26,936 nt of DNA. It comes from Azonexus sp. Lineage in GTDB: Bacteria; Pseudomonadota; Gammaproteobacteria; Burkholderiales; Rhodocyclaceae. Below are positions 21,181 through 26,936 of this stretch, piece after piece. The notes under the pieces are model-generated. The model made no database searches and was not told where the DNA came from. It saw nothing but the letters and a program-made list of their open reading frames with translations. A program made the position numbers and the translations under genes. The stretch lies in contig JAITWU010000061.1 in the NCBI GenBank assembly GCA_031285115.1, positions 1 to 26,936 of the forward strand, in the 5' to 3' direction. Position 1 is the first letter of the stretch; each line of letters begins with the position of its first letter.

Positions 21181-22178
21181 CAGAGCACCTTGGCCGTAAA
21201 CAGATCGTGCATGTTGAGGGCGCCAGCGAGCCGCCCTTCGGCATCGGTGACGACGAGGCCGTTGATGCGCAGACGCTCCATCATTTCGACGGCTTCGACG
21301 GCCAGCCGTCCGCCGTCGATGGCGTGCGGCGCGGCGTGCATGACGGAAGCGATATTGCCCTGGCGCAGGTCGATGCGTTTTTCAAAGGCGCGGCGCAGAT
21401 CGCCGTCGGTGAAAATGCCGAGTGGCCGACTATTGCCGTCGATCACGCAAACGAAGCCCAAACCGCCGCGCGACATGGCGACGATGGCCTCGGTAATGTC
21501 GGTTTCCGGGGCGACGGCGGGCACCTGAGCGAGCGGCCGCATGACATCGGCGACATGCGTCAGCAAGCGCCGCCCGAGCGAGCCGCCGGGGTGCGAGCGG
21601 GCGAAGTCTTCGGGGCCAAAGCCACGGGCGTCGAGCAGCGCCACGGCAAGCGCGTCGCCCAAGGCCAGCGCTGCCGTCGTGCTGGCGGTTGGCGCGAGAT
21701 TGTGCGGGCAGGCTTCCTGGGCGACGGCAGCGTCGAGATGAATATCGGCTTCGCGGGCCAGGGTCGATTCGGCGTTGCCGGTCATGCTGATCAGTTGCGC
21801 CCCCTGGCGCTTGACGAGCGGGACGATGGCGAGCAGTTCTTCTGACTCGCCGGAGTTGGAGAGCGCCAGCAGCACATCGTCACGGGTAATCATGCCGAGG
21901 TCGCCGTGGCTTGCTTCGGCGGGGTGGACGAAATAGGCCGGGGTGCCGGTGCTGGCGAAAGTGGCGGCGATTTTGCGGGCGATGTGGCCGGATTTGCCCA
22001 TGCCGCTGACGATGACGCGGCCCCGGCTATGCAGGATCAGATCGACGGCGCGAACGAAAGCCCCGTCGAGGCGCTCAGCCAGCGCGGCGACGGCTGCGGC
22101 TTCGATGGTCAATGTCTGCCGCCCCAGTTCCAGAGCGCGTTCCGGGGTGTGGCGGGAGGGCGGAGTGCTTGGGTTCAT
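21180..22178 (-). CDS. kdsD: D-arabinose 5-phosphate isomerase (KpsF/GutQ family)
   Basis: This 332-residue enzyme converts ribulose 5-phosphate to arabinose 5-phosphate, the first committed step of Kdo synthesis. The SIS domain (about 40-190) carries VSGMGKSGHIARKIAATF and HPAEASHGDLGMI, with the catalytic-site His of ASHGD. Two CBS domains follow from about residue 212 (VADVMRPLAQVP, then LGIFTDGDLRRAFEK and NIASVMHAAPHAI). ATG 22178 is chosen because homology begins there; upstream in-frame codons to 22304 would cross the divergent gene. It heads the kdsD-kdsC-lptC-lptA operon, 52 bp from the divergent antiporter gene. Confidence 0.94.
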   Translation of the reverse strand: MNPSTPPSRHTPERALELGRQTLTIEAAAVAALAERLDGAFVRAVDLILHSRGRVIVSGMGKSGHIARKIAATFASTGTPAYFVHPAEASHGDLGMITRDDVLLALSNSGESEELLAIVPLVKRQGAQLISMTGNAESTLAREADIHLDAAVAQEACPHNLAPTASTTAALALGDALAVALLDARGFGPEDFARSHPGGSLGRRLLTHVADVMRPLAQVPAVAPETDITEAIVAMSRGGLGFVCVIDGNSRPLGIFTDGDLRRAFEKRIDLRQGNIASVMHAAPHAIDGGRLAVEAVEMMERLRINGLVVTDAEGRLAGALNMHDLFTAKVL

Positions 22179-22230
22179 GGCGGGGCTGCGGTTATGATGG
22201 GCGCAGTATACCTGAATCGGGAACCGGCCC

Positions 22231-24180
22231 TTGACTGCTCTGCCACTTGTCCTTCTCCTCCTTGGCGCGTCGGTGGTTGTCGTGGTCATTTTTCGCCGCT
22301 TCAACCTGCCGCCGGTGCTCGCTTATCTGCTTGTCGGCAGCGTGATCGGGCCGCACGCGCTCAACCTCATGGCGGAAGACGCCAGCATGGAGCATCTCGC
22401 CGAATTCGGCGTCGTCTTTTTGATGTTCTCGATCGGCCTCGAATTTTCGCTGCCCAAGCTCTACTCGATGAAGCGCATCGTCTTTGGGCTGGGTTTGTTG
22501 CAGGTGCTCGCCAGCATCGCCGTCGCCTCGACGCTGACCGTGCTCGCCGGTGTCGGCTGGCAGCTTGGGCTGGCTTTAGGCGGCGTTTTCGCCATGTCGT
22601 CGACCGCCGTGTTGAGCAAGCTCCTCTCCGAGCGAATGCAGCTCAACACGCCGCACGGGCGCGAAGCGATGGGCGTCCTGCTGTTTCAGGATCTGGCCGT
22701 GGTGCCGCTTCTGGTGATCATTCCCTCGCTCACCCAGCCGCCGGAAAAACTGGCGCTGCTGCTCGGCATTGCGCTGGTCAAGGCGGTGGTGGCGCTGGTG
22801 TTGATCCTCGTCTTCGGCCAGAAGCTGATGCGCCGCTGGTTCACCTTCGTCGCCCGCGCCAAATCGTCGGAAGTGTTCGCTCTTAACGTGCTGCTGATTA
22901 CCCTTGGCCTCGCCATGCTGACGCAACTGGCCGGGCTGTCGCTGGCGCTTGGCGCTTTCGTCGCCGGGATGCTGATTGCCGAAACCGAGTACCGCCTGCA
23001 AGTGGAAGAAGACATCAAACCTTTCCGCGATGTGCTGATGGGCCTCTTTTTCGTCACCATCGGCATCAAGCTCGACATGCACGTCGTCATCGGCCTGTGG
23101 TGGCAGGTGCTGCTCGGCCTCGTCGCCCTGCTCGTCATCAAGGGCCTGATTGTCGGCCTTTTGTCGTGGCGGCTGGGCGCTTCGCCCGGCAACGCCATGC
23201 GTTCGGCGCTGTGGTTGTGCGCCGGGAGCGAATTCGGCTTCGTCCTGTTAGGGGAAATCACGCGCATCCCGGTCGAAGTCGAGCAGGTGGCGTTGACCGT
23301 GCTCGTCCTCTCCATGCTGGCTGCCCCCTTCATCGTCCAGTACAGCGAAAAACTGGTGATGCGCTTCGTCGCCAGCGAATGGCTGGCGCGCTCGATGCAA
23401 CTGACCCAGATTGCCGCCCGGACCATGAGCACCGAGCGGCACGCCAGTCTCTGCGGCTTTGGCCGCAATGGTCAGTATCTCGCCCGTTTTCTCGCTCAGG
23501 AAAATATCAAATACGTCGCCCTCGACCTCGATCCCGACCGCGTCCGCGAGGCGGCGGCAGGCGGCGAAAGCGTCGTCTTCGGCGACGCCGGGCGCAAGGA
23601 GGCGCTGATTGCCGCCGGACTGATGCGGGCGAGCGTCGTCATCGTCACCATGGCCGATACGCCGCTGGCCGAAAAAGTGCTGCGCCACGTCCATGCGGCG
23701 CGGCCCGACCTGCCGGTGGTGGTGCGCACGTCCGATGACCGCGACATCGCCAAGCTGACTCAGGCCGGGGCGACCGAAGTCGTGCCGGAAATGCTCGAAG
23801 CCAGCCTGATGCTCGCTTCCCACGCGCTGGTGCTGGTCGGCGTGCCGCTTGGCCGGATCTGGAAGCGCATCCGCGCCGTTCGCGCCCAGCGTTACCGCCT
23901 TTTGCGCGGCTTCTACCACGGTCAGACCGACCATGAGGACGACGGCGACGATCAGCGCCTGCACTCGATCTGGCTGGGGCCGGGTTCCGCCGCCATTGGC
24001 CGGACGCTGGCCGAGATCGACCTTGCCGCCGCCGCTTGCGAAATCAGCGCCATCCGCCGCCTTGGCCTCCACGCCATCGAGCCGGAGCCGGAAACCCGGC
24101 TCGAAGAAGGCGACGTGGTCGTCGTCCTCGGCCCGCCGGAAGGCGTGATGGCGGCGGAGGCGCGGCTGTTGCAGAAATGA
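22231..24180 (+). CDS. Kef-type monovalent cation:proton antiporter (CPA2) with TrkA domains
   Basis: This inner-membrane K+/H+ antiporter has 649 residues: about 12 helices (1-390), an RCK/TrkA-N nucleotide-binding domain with CGFGRNGQ (408-415), and a TrkA-C domain near the end (about 565-645). Motifs include FRRFNLPPVLAYLLVGSVIGP and LALGAFVAGMLIAETEYR. Relatives are YbaL/KefB/KefC, used in potassium balance and electrophile defence. The start is TTG: an in-frame stop lies at 22213-22215, with no ATG or GTG between it and the conserved N-terminus. It is divergent from kdsD, a placement common in betaproteobacteria. Ligand control by glutathione adducts cannot be inferred from sequence. Confidence 0.92.
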   Translation: MTALPLVLLLLGASVVVVVIFRRFNLPPVLAYLLVGSVIGPHALNLMAEDASMEHLAEFGVVFLMFSIGLEFSLPKLYSMKRIVFGLGLLQVLASIAVASTLTVLAGVGWQLGLALGGVFAMSSTAVLSKLLSERMQLNTPHGREAMGVLLFQDLAVVPLLVIIPSLTQPPEKLALLLGIALVKAVVALVLILVFGQKLMRRWFTFVARAKSSEVFALNVLLITLGLAMLTQLAGLSLALGAFVAGMLIAETEYRLQVEEDIKPFRDVLMGLFFVTIGIKLDMHVVIGLWWQVLLGLVALLVIKGLIVGLLSWRLGASPGNAMRSALWLCAGSEFGFVLLGEITRIPVEVEQVALTVLVLSMLAAPFIVQYSEKLVMRFVASEWLARSMQLTQIAARTMSTERHASLCGFGRNGQYLARFLAQENIKYVALDLDPDRVREAAAGGESVVFGDAGRKEALIAAGLMRASVVIVTMADTPLAEKVLRHVHAARPDLPVVVRTSDDRDIAKLTQAGATEVVPEMLEASLMLASHALVLVGVPLGRIWKRIRAVRAQRYRLLRGFYHGQTDHEDDGDDQRLHSIWLGPGSAAIGRTLAEIDLAAAACEISAIRRLGLHAIEPEPETRLEEGDVVVVLGPPEGVMAAEARLLQK

Positions 24181-24207
24181 AAAAGGCCCGCTGGTGAGGC
24201 GGGCCTT
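24181..24207 (-). terminator. Rho-independent terminator for the pilin-like gene, possibly bidirectional
   Basis: AAGGCCCGC (24183-24191) pairs with GCGGGCCTT (24199-24207) around a 7-base loop. The A-tract on its left gives a U-tract on the minus strand, so it mainly ends the 24226-24900 gene. The antiporter stop codon adjoins it, so both converging genes may use it. Confidence 0.82.
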
Positions 24208-24225
24208 GGGGGTTGAGGGGCGCGG

Positions 24226-24900
24226 TCAGAAAGCCAGACAGACGGTGTAGGAATCGGCCTCGTTAAGGGTCGGGGATGTGCCGGTGGAGGTAATGGCGGT
24301 CTGACTGGTGGTCTGGTTGGCGCTCTGGTTGCTCATCGCCATCATCGAGCCGGTGGCCGTGTTGCCATCGTCCATCATGGTATCGAGTTGTTTGGCGAAT
24401 CTGCCGAGAATGCCTTCCGAGCAGACGATATAGGTGCCGCGCAGATCTTTGATCGGCGGATTCACGCCGCTGGTGATGCCGATGATGCCGCCATCGGCGT
24501 TTTTCGGAATGTAATCGGGGTTTTTCGTATCGGTCGGTCCGGGCGCGAAACCAGCCAGACGGACGTGCTGCCAGAAAAGATAGGTTTCCTCTGTGTTGGC
24601 AGAGCTGTTCCAGGCGCCGTCAATGACACCATTGCCCTGTTTTTTGTCGGGCGTGGTGGCCAGCGTGGCTGTAGCGCCGAGATGATCCGTTGCCAATTTG
24701 TCATCGCCCGGCAGCGCCTTGTATTTATCCTGATAGCCGTAGATGAACAGCGGAATGGTGCGAAAGTCGTTGGCAAAATTCTTGACCTTGGCGCTGTTGA
24801 TGAGTTCCTGCCCTTTCAGCACGCCGCCGAGCAGGAGGCCGATGATGACCAGCACGATGGCGATTTCGACGAGGGTGAACCCTGTTTGGCGGGTTTTCAT
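24226..24900 (-). CDS. Type IV pilin-like / pseudopilin protein
   Basis: This 224-residue protein has a class III signal: basic leader MKTRQTG, cleavage after Gly7, mature Phe8, then TLVEIAIVLVIIGLLLGGVL with the conserved Glu at mature position 5 (Glu12). The following part (KVKNFANDFRTIPLFIYGYQDKYKALPGDD) matches pseudopilin-like proteins. Two cysteines only (160 and 221) would enclose a C-terminal disulfide loop, whose Thr/Ser/Asn-rich content (NQSANQTTSQTAITSTGT) suggests a flexible exposed surface. No pilus assembly genes are adjacent, so it may be a major or minor pilin, or a secretion pseudopilin. It has a GGAG ribosome site 6 nt before the ATG, a sigma-54-like promoter and its own terminator. 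Confidence 0.88.
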   Translation of the reverse strand: MKTRQTGFTLVEIAIVLVIIGLLLGGVLKGQELINSAKVKNFANDFRTIPLFIYGYQDKYKALPGDDKLATDHLGATATLATTPDKKQGNGVIDGAWNSSANTEETYLFWQHVRLAGFAPGPTDTKNPDYIPKNADGGIIGITSGVNPPIKDLRGTYIVCSEGILGRFAKQLDTMMDDGNTATGSMMAMSNQSANQTTSQTAITSTGTSPTLNEADSYTVCLAF

Positions 24901-24935
24901 GGCATTCTCCGGGATGATTATTCGGAAGAGCCTTA

Positions 24936-24952
24936 CGCAAATATCATGCCTG
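24936..24952 (-). promoter_or_regulatory. Sigma-54 (-24/-12) promoter for the pilin-like gene
   Basis: The minus strand reads CAGGCATGATATTTGCG, which has the invariant GG-N10-GC spacing and matches the consensus TGGCACG-N4-TTGCW at most positions. Transcription would begin near 24925, leaving a short leader that contains the ribosome site. Pilin genes of Pseudomonas type are classically RpoN/PilR dependent. Confidence 0.65.
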
Positions 24953-25000
24953 TGAAAAAAGGCGGTTTTTCGCGGCTATCCGCCTGATTTTGCATCAAAA

Positions 25001-26725
25001 ATGTCGAAAAATGGACAGCCTGTTTTAATAATGGACGACCGGCCCGCGCAAAAATTCGCCACCCGCTTTGCTGCCCGTCTGGCTGGCTGGTCGCATCTGT
25101 TGCTCGTCAGCCATTTGCTGATGCTGCATGTGCTGGCCTTCGGCGGCTGGCGCTTGCCCGCTGTGCGCCTGTTGTGGCTGGCGGCGCTCGGCCTCTTTTT
25201 GTTGTGGCAGCCTTTTGTCCCCGGCGAGCGGCGGATCAGCCCCGCCCAGGGCGGCGTCCTGTTTGCCGTGGCGCTGGCTTCGACCTGGTTTCTCGGGCCG
25301 TGGCTGCTGCTGGTCTGGTGCGGCGCGCTGGCCGGGGCCATCGGCGGCCGCGTGCTGTGGGGCGCGCGGCGCGGCGAGCGCATCGGCTACCTGCTGGCTT
25401 TTGGTTACGTCGCCGGTCTCACGGTATTTGGCGTGGTGCCGGAACTTTCGCCCAAGGTGGCGCTCGACCCGCTGCCGCGTGAAGTGTTTTCCCGCCTGAT
25501 GCCCTTTCTGCTGCCGCTGCTGCTGGTGTTTCCGGCGCGTGCGCCGCAGCGCCGGGCGGGACAGGTTTTTGACCTGTTTTACGGCCTTCTGGTGTTTCTC
25601 GTGCTGGCGGTGTTCGTGCTTGGCGCGTTGACCTACATGCTGGTTGGCGGCGTGGCTTATGTCGAAGCCCTGTTTTCGACCTCGCTCGCTATGGCGGCGG
25701 CCCTGCTGGTCGTTGCCTGGGCGTGGGACCCGCGCGCCGGGTTTGCCGGTATGGGGGCGGCGGTGTCGCGTTATCTGCTGTCGGTCGGGATGCCGCTCGA
25801 ACAGTGGCTGGCGCAACTGGCCGTTGAAAATGAGCGCGAAACCGAGCCGCTGCCCTTTCTCGCCGCCGTCATGCCGCGTTTGCAGGGTATGCCCTGGGTC
25901 GTCGGCAGCGCCTGGACAGCCGCCGGGCAAACGGGCCAGACGGGCGAACAGGGCCGACACCGCCATATTCATCAGATGGCCGATTTGACCCTGATCGTTT
26001 ATTTTCGCCGCGAGCCTTCGCCGTCGATGCGCTGGCACGTCCAATGGTTATTGCGTCTGGTCGCCGAATTTTATGAAGTCAAGCGTCAGGCCCATGAATT
26101 GCAGCGCATCGGCTATTTGCAGGCGGTCTATGAGACTGGCTCGCGTGTCACCCATGATGTCAAGAACCTGCTGCAATCCATGCAGGCGCTGTGCTACGCC
26201 GCCGCCCAGCCGGGCGATCCGGCGCAACTGGCGGGCTTGCTCGGCAAGCAGTTGCCGCTCCTCACCGAACGTCTGCGCGTCACCCTCGACAAACTTCAGG
26301 CGCCGATGGCCGAGCAGGGTCAATGGGAAGACGCCGGTCAATGGTGGCGGCGCTTGCAGAGCCGTTATGTGGCGCGGAACATCGACTGGCTGGGCTTGCC
26401 GGATGCTGGCGAGCGCCTGCCAGCCACGCTGTTTGACAGCGTTGCCGAAAACCTCTTGCAGAATGCGCTGGCCAAGCGCCAGCGCGAAGCGGGCTTGCGC
26501 ATCATGGTCAGTTTTTTGGGCGGCGGCTTCGCGGTCGATGACGATGGCGCGCCGCTCGCCCCCGAACTGGCGGCCAGGATATTGCAGGGGCCGGTGCATT
26601 CCGAAGATGGTCTTGGCATCGGTTTGTATCACGCCGCCCGTCAGGCCGCCGCCAGCGGTTATTTGCTGGAACTTGCCGAAAATCGCGCCGGGCGGGTCAG
26701 TTTCAGGCTTTTGCCACGGCGCTGA
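25001..26725 (+). CDS. Membrane-bound sensor histidine kinase
   Basis: This protein has 574 residues. The N-terminal half (about 20-250) holds around seven hydrophobic helices with no recognised sensor fold. A linker with a partly degenerate GAF-like region (about 270-345) leads to the kinase core: H-box GSRVTHDVKNLLQ with His385, N-box ENLLQNALAKR (about 483-493), a DDDG motif, and G-box GLGIGL (537-542). The ATP lid is short. No response regulator is adjacent in the window. ATG 25031 is an alternative start (564 aa); neither has a ribosome site. It is divergent from the pilin-like gene across about 100 bp. A PilS-like role would suit the sigma-54 pilin promoter but is not supported by domain layout. 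Confidence 0.85.
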   Translation: MSKNGQPVLIMDDRPAQKFATRFAARLAGWSHLLLVSHLLMLHVLAFGGWRLPAVRLLWLAALGLFLLWQPFVPGERRISPAQGGVLFAVALASTWFLGPWLLLVWCGALAGAIGGRVLWGARRGERIGYLLAFGYVAGLTVFGVVPELSPKVALDPLPREVFSRLMPFLLPLLLVFPARAPQRRAGQVFDLFYGLLVFLVLAVFVLGALTYMLVGGVAYVEALFSTSLAMAAALLVVAWAWDPRAGFAGMGAAVSRYLLSVGMPLEQWLAQLAVENERETEPLPFLAAVMPRLQGMPWVVGSAWTAAGQTGQTGEQGRHRHIHQMADLTLIVYFRREPSPSMRWHVQWLLRLVAEFYEVKRQAHELQRIGYLQAVYETGSRVTHDVKNLLQSMQALCYAAAQPGDPAQLAGLLGKQLPLLTERLRVTLDKLQAPMAEQGQWEDAGQWWRRLQSRYVARNIDWLGLPDAGERLPATLFDSVAENLLQNALAKRQREAGLRIMVSFLGGGFAVDDDGAPLAPELAARILQGPVHSEDGLGIGLYHAARQAAASGYLLELAENRAGRVSFRLLPRR

Positions 26726-26797
26726 GAGCGGCCCCGGCCAGGGCCAGAGCATCAAAACTCTTTAACGCTTAATGATTTACAGAACCGGCGATTAATC

Positions 26798-26935
26798 TTA
26801 CTGTGTCACAAACGTAGCCTTGCATTCAAGCGCAGGCAACACGGGCAGCGTGGCAGCCTTCTGAGCAAGGCGGCGGCGATACGCAGCCGCAAACTCGTGA
26901 TCGACGATGGGACGTGGCGCTGCGTGCGCGGGGCT
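26798..26935 (-). CDS. Unrecognised protein, C-terminal end (partial)
   Basis: An open minus-strand frame of 45 codons enters from the right edge and ends at TAA 26798-26800. It encodes PRPIVDHEFAAAYRRRLAQ followed by KAATLPVLPALECKATFVTQ. Composition is plausible for a real protein, but no family is recognised and the start lies outside the window. The 72 bp between it and the kinase gene hold a GC-rich inverted repeat (GGCCC...GGGCC near 26730) with no T-tract, so no terminator is called. Confidence 0.35.
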   Translation of the reverse strand, partial: SPAHAAPRPIVDHEFAAAYRRRLAQKAATLPVLPALECKATFVTQ

Positions 26936-26936
26936 G

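Noticed and set aside
22686..23468. 260-codon minus-strand open frame
   Set aside because: It is antisense to the Kef-type antiporter. Its Ser/Arg/Pro-rich composition is typical of a shadow.
26726..26760. GGCCC...GGGCC inverted repeat after the histidine kinase gene
   Set aside because: There is no following T-tract and the stem is short, so it is not called as a terminator.

Overview
The window is GC-rich, densely coded DNA from a betaproteobacterium, most likely a member of the Rhodocyclales (Dechloromonas/Azonexus/Accumulibacter-like). That placement is an inference from gene content: a class I PHA synthase, two phasins, both ubiquinone (ubiH) and menaquinone (menA) genes, a hemerythrin/DUF2249/SirB2 cassette under an FNR-type box, and the order kef-kdsD-kdsC-lptC-lptA. 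No rRNA, tRNA or CRISPR array was seen.

Layout. 1-205: 3' end of phaC. 228-2645 (+): a four-gene, tightly coupled operon (hemerythrin, DUF2249, heme-copper-oxidase-like membrane protein, SirB2) behind a perfect TTGAC-N4-GTCAA palindrome, best read as a nitric-oxide or low-oxygen response unit. 2698-4493 (-): gdhA and rnk. 4616-8174 (-): menA, ubiH and pepP; ubiH carries an in-frame insertion made of palindromic intergenic-type repeats. 8175-8682: no intact gene, only two apparent gene remnants. 8683-11147 (-): murU, then three lipoproteins (GNA1162/DUF799, DUF4810, CsgG). 11302-17736 (+): hrpA, a BrnA-like antitoxin without BrnT, a GNAT acetyltransferase, an EI24-type membrane protein and a MoaB/CinA-like molybdopterin-binding protein. 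17736-18002: a 103-bp palindromic element interrupted by a 154-bp MITE with perfect 19-bp inverted repeats and a 10-bp target duplication. 18065-19272 (-): two tandem phasin genes, the second behind a consensus sigma-70 promoter bracketed by two TTGCAGTGCA motifs. 19458-22178 (-): lptA, lptC, kdsC, kdsD, all translationally coupled. 22231-24180 (+): Kef-type antiporter with a TTG start. 24226-24900 (-): a type IV pilin-like protein behind a good sigma-54 promoter. 25001-26725 (+): a membrane histidine kinase. 26798-26935 (-): the 3' end of an unrecognised gene.

How the genes fit together. PHA metabolism appears at both ends of the middle block (phaC and the phasins). kdsD and kdsC make Kdo for LPS, and lptC and lptA move the finished LPS across the periplasm. 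murU belongs to peptidoglycan recycling. menA and ubiH imply two respiratory quinones, which suits the anaerobic/NO-type regulation proposed for the first operon. The least ordinary features are the nested mobile palindromes at 17.7-18.0 kb, the repeat-derived linker in ubiH, the FNR/DNR-controlled cassette, the BrnA-GNAT pair with its operator-like palindrome, and the phasin and pilin promoters.
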